The notes: generated from the sequence alone by a model not told the origin. A stretch of 64,000 nt of DNA from Dermatophagoides farinae (GCF_024713945.1 NC_134683.1:3535501-3599500), one strand, 5' to 3'; positions 25,565 to 38,570 are shown, numbered from the stretch's first letter. Numbers and translations are program-made.

Positions 25565-27734
25565 ATGAAATAAAATATAAAACACAACAACAACAACAAC
25601 AACAACAAAAACATTAACTGTCAATCATTCGAACAAACAAAACAAAAAACAGAAAAAAACAATCGGACATTGTCCATAACTTAAAATCAAATCATCATCA
25701 TCACATGTACATTTCATCATCATTTTTTTTTGGAAAGCAAAAAAAAAACATTCAAAAAGATCGAACAAACAACATTATCATCATCATTATTATTATTATC
25801 ATCATCACATGACAACCATATTTAACCCTCTTTTCCCTTCCCTACTCATCATCATCATGAAAACATTGAATCAAAACAACAACAACAACAACAACAAATG
25901 AATTGGAAAAATGAAAACATTTCAATTCTAATATTTAATCAATATAATTAACGATTGAGAGAAAACTAATCAATCAAAATTGAATCAGATAAATAAATGA
26001 ATAATAAAAAAAAATCAATCGATCGATCAATCGAAACTATATAGGAACACTTGTTGTTGTTGTTTTGTCACTGTGTATATAGATTTTCAAAACAAACTGG
26101 TCAACAAAAAAAAATTGATGATGATGATGATGATAAAAATTCGACAAAGACATCATCATGGCCCTATTATCATCAACAACGATATAATGATAATAATAAA
26201 CAAAACAAAAAAAGTATGAAATGCCAAGTTCAAAAATTTTTTGTTTTTGTTTTGTTACGAAACAATTTTCGCACCTGTTGTTCAATGTTTTGTCTTCAAA
26301 CATCATCATCATCATCATTGAATCTCAATGATCATCATCATCATCATGAGATCATAATCATAAAAGAAAGCAAAAAAAAGGAGACTATTTCGAACCATTT
26401 TGTTCATCAACTTGATTCGAACATCTGCTTAGCGCAACGTTCGAATCGAATTATTTTTGTTGTTGTTGTTGACCATGATGTTGATGATCAAAAACCTTTT
26501 TTTTCACAATGAATGAATGAATATCATAACACAAAGGTCATCATCATTAACAATGGATCGTGGTTGATGAAAGAATTCTGTTATCTCAATCACTTAACCC
26601 CTAACCACTTTTTTTGTTGTTGTTGTTGTTGTTGCTCGATTCATTCTAAATCATCAAGCAAATAATAATAATAATAAAATAAATCGGTTGATTATGAATT
26701 GAGAGAAAGTTTATTAAACTATGGTCATCAATGCAATCAAAAAAAAAAATGTTGGCTTAACTTGGGCAATGTTCAAAATGATTCCCGCTTTTTTTTTCTT
26801 CTACCACCCGAACGAAATGATCATCATCATCATCATCAATGATTGAAACCGTGTGTGTTGCTCTCTTTTAATATCCATCCATTACTACAATACTATCATA
26901 TGATGTGTGTGTATAAAATCATTTCACCGGTTTAATAAAATTGTGGATATGAATGGCTTATATGTTGATCCATTCTAAATATTCATTTCGATCTTTCTAT
27001 CCATCCATCCATCCATCCATCCTCTCTCTTTATCTCCTGATGGCCAATAAAAAGAGATGAAAAAAAAATTCAAGAATGACTATGAATATCATCATCATCA
27101 TCATCATCATCATCATAGAAAGATGTTTGATGAGGGCAAAAGTCGAATGATGATTCAATGATGGATGTAATAACAAAAAAAAACAAAATGAAAAAAAGAG
27201 CCACATATTAAAAGAGAAAGAGAGAAAAGAAAAAGAGCAACCCGATTGGATTCAATTCAATTCATATGTGGTGTGTATGTATATATGAATGGGCTTGGCG
27301 TTGGTGTTAGCCAGAAATGAAAAAAAAAACTTTCGTCGTCAAACATTCAACAACAACAATAAAAACAACATTTGAATCGAATTGAATCAAGAGTTAGGTC
27401 ATCAAACAAAAAAAAACCAACAAAAAACTGGTGTGTTCCATGATTGTTAATAATGATTTTTTGGTAAATTCAATTTCGCACATTGAAAATCGGCCATCAA
27501 CAAGTGAATGGTGTGTATGTTGGATTCATTTATGCTGTATCATCATCATCATCATCATCATCAATTACCATATGATCATATTCAATCAGATTGAATTTTT
27601 TTTTCATCGATCTAGTTCTCATGTGATCTATTCATCAATGATGATACAGCGAATAATTTGATTTTCGATCAATTTTTTTTCAATTCAATGATCAATCAAT
27701 AATAAATTTATTGTCATTATTACTACAATTTAAA
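25565..27734. other. Intergenic between PPM1K and the Storkhead gene
   Basis: About 2.2 kb of AAC, ATC and A/T-rich satellites with an ATC array at 27088-27116. A 153-codon plus frame at 26051-26512 is a read through GAT/CAT repeats and has no domain. A polyadenylation-like AATAAA lies only 4 bases after the PPM1K stop, probably too near to be used. Nothing else supportable. Confidence 0.6.
27088..27116. repeat. ATC trinucleotide microsatellite
   Basis: Nine to ten perfect ATC units, one of the longest pure triplet arrays in the window. Confidence 0.9.
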
Positions 27735-30700
27735 ATGATGATGATGAACATCAACAACAACAACAACAACAACAACGGTGACATGAATTCAATGATTATT
27801 AAACAAAGAAATTTAAAATTAATTTCACAAGATTGTTTAGCCATTGGTTTGATGATAAAAAAATGTAGCCATAATAATTCATCATCATCACCAATATCGG
27901 CTATATCTACATCACCAACATCATTAAATCGACGACAAAGTAATAATAGTCCATTATCGATTGTAGATAAAGTATCGTTAACATCGATAACAACATCATC
28001 GACAAATAACAATGATCAACAACAACAGCAGCAGCAACAGCAACAAGAGTGCCAAAAACCAATGGAATTATTCAATGAATTTATACGAATAAATTCGAAA
28101 AATAATCATCATTCATCAACAATCGTTGCTAATTGTTTTCAACGTTTATCAATGGCCGGATTTCTTTATCCATCAACATTATTGATAATTGGACAAACAT
28201 CAGAAACATTGGAAACATTGTGTTCATTATGGTCAAAACGTATACTTAAATCACCGGCTGGTTATATAATAAATTTTGTTGGTATGTAAATCACCAATAA
28301 TTATTATCATCAAAAGTTTTATATTTTTATCTATAGAAAGTCAAGTATTAAAATGAAACAAACAAACACGAAAAAAAACAAGTGAGAGAGAGAGAAACAA
28401 AGAAAAAAAAGCAAATTCTTATTCAACTTTGGCCCGGTTTTTTTTCACATCCATAAACAGGATGTTTTTTTTATACGGATTGACTAAAAATATAATAATT
28501 CATTCTGAATTTAGTGTAATGACGAAGTAAAAAAAAATCACAAGAAAGAGAGATAAAAGAAAAAAAACCAGCAGCCAGCCTGATTGAACGAGATTCCTTC
28601 ACAATTCGTTTGATGACATCATCATCATCATCATCATAAACATTAAGATTTTTTTTTTTATGTTTATTATGCAAAGAAATCAAACTTTTTTTTTTGCTTT
28701 CTTACATAAATTAATCGTAAACACACACACATAGACACACGAATGATAAAAAGATTGTAGGCTTGGAGATTTATGCAATGTAATTAAATCGGTTAATCAC
28801 AATCGCACACACACGAAAAAAAAACAAGGGAAAAAAATCAAGTGTGAATATTAAAATAAAATGTCTATATAGAGCACGGCTGTTGCTGCTGCTGCTGATC
28901 TACATTTTCATCATCATCATCTTTCGTCATCCGAGAATCAAGTGGTCAACAAAAAAGGGAAAAAAAATCCCATTGCATGATCAAAATATTTTTACCAAGT
29001 ATCTTGAAACGACAAATTAACATTTTTTTCAGTTTAAAATTTGATTGGATTTTTACATTGAAAAAAAGAAAGAAAAATTTTTTTTTCAATACTTCCTTGC
29101 AAAAAATTTTCAAATCTTTCATGTTCGTGCGTGTAGTACATTTGTCTATGGAAGAATTGTTCTTTTTTTTTCTTGAGATATGAAAATTTTTTTTCGTGTA
29201 TCGATGTGATCTAATCCAATACAATGGCTTGTCGGATAGATATTGATTGGATTGGATTGGATATCAAATTTCTGCTTCCGATAGAAAGGAAATTTTCAAT
29301 AATAATTTTTTTTTCTTTCAGTTTCGGCTAATAACGATGATGATGAGGATGATGTTGTTGTTGTTGTTGTTGTTACTGTTGTTGGATGAAATTTTACTAT
29401 TTCATTTTTTTTTCTTGACCATATCAAAATCGACAGTCTCGAAACAAAACAAAAAAAATGTGAAATGAAATGAAAAAAGACAAGCTGCTAAGCCTAAGGC
29501 TAGCCGCAACTTGATATATTTGGTAAAAAAAAACAGACTAATGAAATTGAACGATATTTATGTGTGTGTGTGTCTATATATGTATCTGAATGGCTGAACT
29601 AATCATCCATGTACGAAGCAATACAATTTTCTATCCTGTTTTCAATAATAATAATATTACTGAACATGATGCATGGCTAATACATGTTGTTAATAATGTT
29701 GACAATCATTCTCAAAAGCAATAACAACAACAACAACAACAATAATAATAATAATGACCGGTTCATTCGGTTATTTAGGATTTGATGTCACGGCATCAAT
29801 CCCAATCAAATATTATATTGAGATCAATGTGAATTATCATCAGAACAAGAACAAGAAAAAAAAGAAGAAAAACTTGGTCAAATGTCAAGATGTTACTGTT
29901 GTGGTATTGGATAGAAGATCGGTGATGATATGATCGATAAGTCAAAAAATAGAATGAAATTCAAATTTGAATCCATTTTCAGTTGAATTTGAAAAAAAAA
30001 ATTTTTTTTTTTTTAATGGACAATTTGTGTTGAAATAGCCAAAGGCCATATTATCTATACCCATATATCTTCTTCCGAATGATGATGATGATGATGATAG
30101 TATATAACATAACCACGGCTCGACGCCTTTTTGTAATATTCGATGTTATCAAAATCGATAATTGCCCAAATGATGATGTAGACACACACACTCACACAAG
30201 ACACCTTTGATCAAAAGTGTGGCAATTGGACAAATTATCGACGATCAATTTCTCTTGATAATGATGGTGATGGATTTTCGAATGATTGTCTTTGCCATTA
30301 CAAATGGGTTAAAAAAAAAAAAAAATATTTGACACGATCATTTTCGAATATACACATCTGACGATGATGATAAATTTTATGATTTCTATGATCTGTGATT
30401 GACCGACAAAAATTTGGGAGGGAAAAGTAAAAAAAAAAGTTGTTGTTTACGAAAAAAAAACGAAAAAATCCAATCAATGTTCTCAATATATGTGTGTGTG
30501 TGTGTGTGTGTTTGATTGATGGTCATAAATATTTTCGTTGCTTTGCTTTGCTTTGTCAAAAGATTAAAAAGATAAAAAGAAGAATTATAAATCTGTCACA
30601 TTCAAATCTATACCAATTCCAATCCAATCCGATGATAAGCAAGTAACCCATTTGCCGAATTTTTTTTTTACTGTTATAATATTATTATTATTCATTCATC

Positions 30701-30988
30701 TTGTTGTTTTCTTTTTTTTTCTTCTGGTTGAACAAAACAATCATACATAAAATTCGTTTATCCATTTACTTTTAACGGATCTTTATTCTGATTTAGCTGT
30801 CTAGTTTCTTTTTTCTTCTTCTTCTTCTTCTTCTTCATGGATTATCATTGATCGTTGTTGCCACATATAAGATGTTGAAAGTTGTTGTTGTTGTTGCTGT
30901 TTTTCAATCATTTCGGTAAATTTTTTAAACATTTTTAAAAGCTAGACAAACAAACAAAAAACGTTGGTCAACTCTCTATCAATGTGAT

Positions 30989-31024
<36 letters not shown>

Positions 31025-34000
31025 AATTTTCTTTTCACATAAATTCACTATTATATAATTAGAGTTTAATAAATTTTTATTTTTAGTTGTTACCTTTTTT
31101 TCCAATTTGAAGATTTTTTTTCCTAGCCATTTCTTCATTTCGTTGTCGGTCACTATGAATCATTTATCATCATCATCATCATCATCATCATAGTTGCCGC
31201 CGCCGTCGTGTAAATGTGGTCGTATAGGAAAAAAATAGAAAGAAGAAAAAAAAAGTTTCTACATCCTCACCAAATACCACTCATACTCAAACATACATAC
31301 ATTTTATCGATAGACATCTTCCAACCAACCAGCAAAATGAAAAAAAAAACATTGGCAAAAGATTCAAATGAACAATTTTACCATTGCACACTCACACACA
31401 CACACACACAAACATTTTGAATCCGACGAATTTATATATATGAAATGGTAATGCAAAGTGAAAAAACAAAAACAAAAAAAAAACGTAAATTGTAATTTTA
31501 GCATCATCGGTCAACGACGACGACGACGACGACAACAACAACAACAACAACAAGTGGTTGTGTTTGTTGTTGTTGTTCATTCATTTTCATGGCTTCGTTT
31601 TTTTTTTTTTTTTTTTGGCTAAAAATGAAAACAAAGCACCATGTTCATGTGGTTTTTTTTTTGATGATGATTATGATGATGATGATGATAAATGAATGAT
31701 AAGAATGGTCATACAATAAAAATGAATGAATGAATAAAATCCAGATCTGGATAAATTCAAATTATTATTATAAAATCAGTGAAACAACAATTTTAAATTT
31801 ATGTAAATCTTTAATTTATGCACACACACAACACACACAAAAATACACTTACCATATCGGTTGTCGGTGATTGTGGTCAACAATAATGAATTGAATTTGA
31901 ATTTGAATTTTTTTTGCATTGATTTTTTTTGAGAATCAAATCGATGATTTCGTTGACAGCATCACAAACAAAAAAAAAACAACAGGTAACAAACATTTAT
32001 TTTAGGCCAACTATCGAATGATTCGAGATGGACGATTCAAAAAATGCAAAATTCGTTCGAATAATCCCTGTCAATAAATGACGTGTCGGAAATGATGGAA
32101 ATTTGGTTCGCCAAAAAAAACTACAAAAAACAAAAAACAAAATCTTTTTAATGGATGCTTGAAATTATCATTTTGTTTTTTTGTCTCGTTCAACGTTTGA
32201 AGCATTGTGGACATGAAAATCAAATTTTTTTTTTAATTATTTTATCATTATTATTATTATTTAGAGCATTCACCTGTCTTCCTGTTCGTTTTTTTTTCTA
32301 ATCAAATGTTTTTTTTTCCTGTCCGGTTTTTTTTTTGTTTTTTTTTCATCATTTAAATGTTCAAATAAGGATATACGACCATATTGGAAGCGAACACTAT
32401 TTGCCAATCACATTTTACGCCATTAGCTGAAGCATTATATCGATGTATTGATGAATTAGGTACAACAACAAATGGACATTTGGCAGCCACTTATGATCAG
32501 ATATTAAAACGTTTGTGTTCAGAATTTCCTAGTGTTGAATTGCCTGCCGATGATATTATTCGCAGTACATTGTTGGCAATGACTGCTGAGAATAAATTAA
32601 ATTATGATAGTTATCATCAAACATATACTGTATCATCAAATTTTGTACTACCATGGGGTATCATGGATGAATTTGAAAGCCTCTCGTTATCGGATAGAAC
32701 ACCAACAAGTAAACATACATATCATACGGAAGACGGTGATGGTGATGATGATGATGATGTTGATGATGTTGCCGCTACTGTTGGATGTTCAAATGAAATC
32801 GAATCGAATAATGTTCGAAATTTCAATAATTCTGAAAAACAACAACAACAATCACAATCACAATCAACAACAACAACAGATGATGATTTTTCCGATTGTA
32901 TTGCAACGAATAAAAAATTACAATTACTTCAACGTAGAAATTCATCATCAAACGATAATAATACTAATAATAATAGCAACTGCGGTAATCATTATTCAAA
33001 AACGAAACAACCATTTCGACGAAGTAAATCATTTAAATTGAATTATAAAACAACAACAACAATGATGACCAATCAAGATAATAATGGTGATGATGATATG
33101 AATGATAAAGAACGAACGAAATTTGTTTGCTCACCAACCGATTTGATGCTTAAAAGTATGTGTCATCATCATCATCATCATCATTTTTTCCAATAAAATT
33201 TTCAATTTTATTTTCGAAAATAAAATTCAATTAAATTAAATTATTTTATTTTTTATTTTACAGGACAATCACTTTTAGGTAAATTGTTTAAATTGAATTC
33301 AAAAGGACGTCCATCACAACCACCACAATCTTCTTCATCAAGATTACAATCATCTTCTACATCACCTTCATCATCGATGACAATTCCATTACATTCAGAG
33401 CAAGTAAAATGTAACGATTTTGGATCTCAATTTCCGGAAGAAAATTTCCTTAATGATGATCATCATCATTTGATGATTAATACTAATGATGATAATGGCA
33501 TTATATTTTATGATGATAATCATCATCATCAGTATCAGCAACAGCAACATCAACATCAATATAATCATTACGATCATCATGGACAACAAAATAATAAAAC
33601 TACTACTGCTAAACGAAAACAATTCTCAACACAATCTACACAAACAGTGAAATCAGGTCCGGAAGAAATAATAACAGTTGTAATGCGTCAATCTGGAAGG
33701 CATGCACTTTCACGAGCAAAACGTTTGTCAAAAGATCGTCTTCATCATCCACAACAACAACAACAACAAGTGCAACAACAGATGGATCATCATCAAGGGG
33801 TGTGTTATGCGAAAAATCGATGTTTATCATCATCATTACCTCCCACACGAAATCATCATGTAAATGGTAAATGTTCTTCATGTTGTCATTGTTGTTATTG
33901 TACTGGTAATCAGATGGAATCAAGATTAACACGAGATAAAAAATCTCGACATATCTCGAAACATCATTATCATCATCATCAACATTCATCAATGAATGAA

Positions 34001-35095
34001 TGCCATAGATGTTGCCATTCGAATGTCAATACCGGTGATTGTAAAGGCCATAATAATCATAACCATCGAAAACAATCACATCGAAGTACTTCATCAATTC
34101 GTCATCATCATCATAAAAATCATCATCGTAATAGTTTGATCGATTATTATATCGATGGTGATGGTCAAAATAACATTGATAACGGTAGTTTTTGTCATAC
34201 ACCATCATCAGCCGAACATGTACAAACAGTTTACCCCGGTATTATTATGGCTAACAACAAATCAGGTCAACATGACATTATTGATCATCGATTAAATAAT
34301 AATAATGGCAACCTGATTCTGACAAACAGGATACTATATTTGAATGATGGTAATAACGATGACAAATGTTTAGATTTATTTAATTTAGACAATGATGATG
34401 ATGATGACAACCACAACCACGATCATTGGACAGCAAAACATCCAATCCAGATTAATGACCATAATTCAGATGTTGATGATGAATCAACAACCGGTGTTAG
34501 CAGTAATAAACTGGCAACAAGTTCACAAGATACAACATCCAGTTTGATGACGGTCAATTCAAATGACAATAATCGTATATCGAGATATGATAACCATCAA
34601 TATCAAAATCAACATTCTTCACCCGTATCAACAAATGGAAATATTTTCGTTAATAATTCAGTTAGTGTAAAGATTGAAATAGAAACATCATCATCGATGA
34701 CAGCTACTGCAGAAAATAGCGGTCATCGACAAATTAATTGCCATCAGATTACCGATGATTCTTATAGACAATCATCAATGATGGGCCATAGGCAACAACA
34801 ACAACAGCAACAATTAGTTGCTGGCGCCATATTTACCAACGGTACCTATAGTCAATTTGATTTTGATCATGCACCAAAACATTCATCACAGAATATAAAT
34901 CCAAATCCAGTGAATGTTCAAATTTTTCATAATAATAACATCAGCAACAACAATAACAACAACAACAACAATCGGTTATTATATCCACCAGAATTAAATT
35001 ATGCAAATTCAGTGACCGCACTCAAAGAACAGATTGCAAGGGCAAAGGCAAATTTTTTTAAAGAATCATTACCACAACCATCCACAACTACGTAG
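27735..35095 (+). CDS. STOX1: Storkhead-box winged-helix transcription factor (STOX / knockout)
   Basis: Nuclear winged-helix factor; the fly homologue knockout acts in muscle innervation. Exons 27735-28281, 32370-33155 and 33264-35095, in phase across both introns, give 1054 residues. Exon 1 ends in a conserved block (VANCFQRLSMAGFLYPSTLL, then SETLETLCSLWSKRILKSP). Exon 2 opens with the Storkhead winged helix (~residues 190-285): QSHFTPLAEALYRCIDEL, FPSVELPADDIIRSTL, YTVSSNFVLPWG. The rest is very rich in His, Asn, Gln and Asp, with conserved islands SLLGKLFKLNSKGRP and the terminal LNYANSVTALKEQIARAKAN. Intron 1 is 4.1 kb, the longest here. The exon 2 acceptor (AAATAAG) is weak but the only one that keeps frame. 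STOX1 versus STOX2 orthology cannot be told. Confidence 0.87.
28282..32369. other. Large first intron of the Storkhead gene
   Basis: The intron spans 4.1 kb and is made of dense microsatellites (GTT at ~29357 and ~30988, TG at ~30488, ACG/ACA at 31513-31553) and homopolymer tracts. No exon or RNA could be supported. Its size beside introns of 50-100 bases elsewhere makes it a candidate place for enhancers. Confidence 0.6.
31513..31553. repeat. Compound ACG/ACA triplet array
   Basis: Seven ACG units pass directly into about seven ACA units inside the Storkhead intron; transition of one triplet array into another by point change is visible. Confidence 0.85.
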
Positions 35096-35392
35096 TGCCA
35101 ACAGATTTTCTTCTTTTTTTTTTGTTTGCAAAAAAAAACGTTTTTTATTATTATTTAAATAAAATATATAAATCAGAATTCATTTGAAAAATATGAATGA
35201 ATCGATTAAATCAATTCAGCCATCATATTATCATCATCGTTTGATTTTGTTATATTTACACATGGTTACACATAATGTGAATTTGTATTTTCATTTTTTT
35301 TCGGTTTTTTATTTCGGCTAGGTTTCCATTCGAATCGTTCCTGTTGATATATAAATGGTGGGATCATGTATATAATGAAAATAATCAATCAA

Positions 35393-36025
35393 TTAGGAAT
35401 TGTATCGTGGATTTTCTTTGATACGAGCATTACGTTTACTAAGACGATTCTTTTCCAATCGACGTTTTCGTTCTTCATCACTTTCTAATGCACGACGTTG
35501 TTGTATCCGGATGCGGTCCTTTTCCAAACGTCGTTGTCGTTGTTCATAGGTTTCATTTTGACGAGAAAGTTTTTTACGTTCACGATCTTTTTGTAGCCGT
35601 TGTAATCGTTGTTGTTCAGTTTCACGCATACGTGCCATCTTTTTTCGCATAATATCTTTCTGTAATCGTTCATAACGTTTTAGATCTAAATCAGGATCAA
35701 TGCTAATGGCCACATCGGATGGTGATGTTTGACTTTCATCAGTATTTATGGTTAGTATTCCATTTTCAGATTTTATATCGATTGTTTCAAAGGTAATCGA
35801 ATGATGATGATGATCATTATGTACGATATCATTTGATGATAATCGATGATGATTAGCAGTAGTGAGGCCATTATTTGAATTTTCATTTTGATGATGATGA
35901 TGATTTTTACCATTATCATCAACATTTAATATTGGTGTCAATATGTTGATCATTTCCAGGTTGGAACCGGATACCTGTGCTGGTAATGTTACATATAGAT
36001 AATTGAAACTTTCTTCGGCAGTCAT
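35393..36025 (-). CDS. STPR-repeat DNA-binding protein (FMBP-1-like)
   Basis: Single-exon frame of 210 residues from the ATG at 36025 (MTAEESFNY). The open frame extends 14 codons further to a GTG at 36067, so an upstream coding exon is possible. The C-terminal ~92 residues are four tandem 23-residue units beginning RLQKDIMRKKMAR, RLQKDRERKKLSR, RLEKDRIRIQQRR and RLEKNRLSKRNAR. This is the one-score-and-three peptide repeat, known as a helical DNA-binding domain from silkworm fibroin-modulator-binding protein 1. The N-terminal half is acidic and polar with His and Asn runs. A nuclear transcriptional role is inferred from the repeat. The 3' end faces the Storkhead 3' end only 297 bases away, and Storkhead has AATAAA at 35158. 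Confidence 0.82.
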   Translation of the reverse strand: MTAEESFNYLYVTLPAQVSGSNLEMINILTPILNVDDNGKNHHHHQNENSNNGLTTANHHRLSSNDIVHNDHHHHSITFETIDIKSENGILTINTDESQTSPSDVAISIDPDLDLKRYERLQKDIMRKKMARMRETEQQRLQRLQKDRERKKLSRQNETYEQRQRRLEKDRIRIQQRRALESDEERKRRLEKNRLSKRNARIKENPRYNS

Positions 36026-36611
36026 TTTTTTTTGTTCTTCTTCGATTGTTTTCTCTTGCGTTATCACTAAGTTGTCTTTTTATCGATTCGTTTTTGTTTC
36101 GATGGGAGAAAAATCCCAGAAAAATCTATGCCAATTCATTCCATTTCATTTGTTCGAATATCTCGTTTTTCTTATATCACATGAATCATTAAAATGATGA
36201 CAAAATTTTTGAAAATTTCTTTGAATCAATCATATAATATACACAAATGAACATAAAACAACATTACAAAACAGGGATCACAAGAATTTGAGAAAAGTTG
36301 ACAAAAAAAAAAAAAAAATTCGTCCGTTGGTTTTTTCCGATGACAAAACAACAACAACAAAAAAAAACAGAAAAAATTCGTGAATCAAAAAGCAAAAAAA
36401 AAAAACAAAAAATTCAGACAGCTGTTTGGTTTTGTTGAGAGTAAAAAAAAATAATAAAAAGTCCATTGGCACTCATTCGATGAAGAAAAAAAAAATTGCA
36501 TGCATGCATGGTATTCTCGATATCGTTGATTGCCATCTATTGGCTTGAATGGTTGAAATTCGAACTTGTTTTGATTCTATATTCCACATGATGATGATGT
36601 GGTGGTAAATT
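36026..36611. other. Divergent spacer upstream of the STPR gene
   Basis: A 586-base spacer between two genes transcribed away from each other, with several poly-A tracts, a GCATGCATGCATG palindromic run near 36499 and a CTCF-like core at 36531-36543. No gene supported. Confidence 0.6.
36531..36543 (-). promoter_or_regulatory. CTCF-like motif (partial)
   Basis: Read on the minus strand, CCAATAGATGGCA matches the first 13 positions of CCASYAGRKGGCRSYR except one; the last three bases agree poorly. It lies in the divergent spacer just upstream of the small membrane protein gene at 36612. Confidence 0.4.
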
Positions 36612-37122
36612 ATGGATTTCAATAAATTCAATTTATCATCGATTGAATGGAAAAATTTTCAATCAATTTATAATAATAAAAATAATCGTCTACCATTAAT
36701 TGGTTCAATTTGTTATTGTACATATAATCTACATATGTCATTGAATGGCGGTTTATCAAGGTAGTAGTAGTAGTAATTCTAATCTTCAAATCCAATTGAT
36801 TGAGCTAATTTTTTTCTCTTTTTTGATTTGATTCTTAAGCCTAATACCATCGATTGGTAATCGATCATTGAATCTTTTATTACTTACATCACACATTGGA
36901 ATCGGTTATTATATAAATCGTCAAAAACATATTCAACAATGTCATGATCACATTATCATTTCAATTTATGGATCATTGATGTTTAATTTAAGTTCATTTT
37001 TATTTACAGCCATAATGAAAAATTTCATACCACAATCACAATTGTTTAGAAGCATATTTGCCATGTTCATAGCAATGATGAACATTTATATGGGTAGAAA
37101 AATTTTTAAAATTATCACTTGA
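36612..37122 (+). CDS. Unrecognised small multi-pass membrane protein
   Basis: Two exons, 36612-36760 and 36840-37122, in phase, giving 143 residues. I do not recognise the family. Four hydrophobic stretches can be seen: LPLIGSICYCTYNLHMSL, LNLLLLTSHIGIGYYI, IIISIYGSLMFNLSSFLF and SIFAMFIAMMNIYMG, with short charged links and a basic C terminus (GRKIFKIIT). Sequence complexity is high and free of satellite runs, unlike accidental frames here, and splice borders are standard. The stop lies 86 bases from the convergent ZDHHC6 stop, so 3' UTRs probably overlap. Likely an organelle-membrane protein, but that is only inferred. Confidence 0.7.
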
Positions 37123-37208
37123 ATGATGATTTTTAATAAATTTATTATTTATATAAATAATTAGTATATAAAATATGTCAAAGAAAAAAAAATTCGAATA
37201 TAATAAAT

Positions 37209-38570
37209 TCATTTATCTTTTTTACTATGTGAATCATTGCCATTTGATATTGTAAAATTATTAACATCATCACCACGACGACCATCATCACCGGAAGAAT
37301 AATGATGATTTTGATCACCAGAATCATTATTATTTGTATAATACATTAATGTAGGTCGTACCATTAATACAGCACATTGACATGGAAACCATCCTTTTGG
37401 ATGAATTTTTTCATTTTTTGTCAATTTCTGTCCATAGAACCAATTTTTATGGGAATGTGTAACAAGAATTTCATCACCAGATTCAATCACAAGACGTGGA
37501 TCATCATTAATTGGAAATGTAATGCATACTTTAAATCCTTGTGAAAATAATGGAAAAAATCGACCATTATATGGCCGTATTATACGATATAATGATGCAT
37601 TATCAATTTTATCTTTTTTCTGCTGTAATTGTTCATACTGTTGCAAAAAAAAAAACAAAAATGAAATTGGATTATAAAATGTTCTGAATTCTTGAATTTC
37701 AAATCAATACTTACAGTCAATGTATATTGATCACAACCATTTCTTACTGGCCATCGTATACCATTGGATAATGGTTGCCATAATACCTGGCGAATATTTT
37801 GCCATACACCTAAATTATATGGAAATATAAACGGTTCGGATCGTTTACGATTTTCAGCTTTTTTATAATCCAATCTTCAATACTGGTACAATTATAAATG
37901 ATTATCCTTGCCTGAATCATGAATCAAATTCAAATTAAAGGAAAGAAAAGAAAATCAAATATGCAAGACATACCTGAAGATAGAGTAAAAATCCAACAGC
38001 AAATACAACACCGATTGCCATACCAATTGAGATCAATATTAAAAATGCACTCCATATTGTTAAATGAATATATCGTTGACCACTACTATTTGGTATGAAT
38101 GTTAAAGCTCGATATAATGTAATCGATAACAAAATAGCCGATTGCATTGAACCAATAACAGCGGCAAGAAGAAAATTAAAGAAAAATTTTTGATTACGAT
38201 AACCACAACAATTATTGATCCATGGACAATGATGATCCATTTTCAATATACAACGTTTACATTTGGAACAATGATGACTACGTGGTGCTTTATAGCCATC
38301 ACATTGATAACAATATTGTAGATATTGTTCATCATCACGACATTCAGGACGCCATCCTTTTGGTACATAATCAGGACCAATAATGATGGCACAAAGAAAA
38401 TTATATAATGTCACCGCTAATAGACAATAATAGCAGATATAATTGATAAGTGCTAGCCAACCATTATGATGAAAAGTGAACCAATAACCGGTAAAATATA
38501 ATGTTGTCAATGAAATACATTTAATAATTGCCAATGCTATTAATGGTCCCCAATGTAATAATCGTTTCAT
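37209..38570 (-). CDS. ZDHHC6: Palmitoyltransferase ZDHHC6, one apparent frame break
   Basis: ER S-acyltransferase; in vertebrates it palmitoylates calnexin and other ER proteins. Exons 38570-37974, 37911-37715 and 37637-37209. Exon 1 carries the four membrane helices and the zinc-binding DHHC-CRD (CYQCDGYKAPRSHHCSKCKR, then MDHHCPWINNCCGYRNQKFF with the catalytic Cys). Exons 2-3 carry the C-terminal SH3-like region (GWFPCQCAVLMVRP). Exon 2 is 197 bases where 198 is needed: the frame changes at the A6/T6 run at 37859-37864 between SIEDWIIK and AENRKRSEP, a place where one more A restores the family alignment. With it the protein is 407 residues (human 413). No other break; an assembly error in a homopolymer is the likely cause. 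Divergent with the APC16-like/SENP8 pair. Confidence 0.93.

Noticed and set aside
26051-26512. 153-codon plus frame between PPM1K and Storkhead
   Set aside because: Composed of Asp, His, Ser and Lys runs from GAT/CAT repeats; no conserved segment.
27088-27116. Regular repeat arrays considered as CRISPR
   Set aside because: Pure trinucleotide satellites without spacers in a eukaryotic genome.
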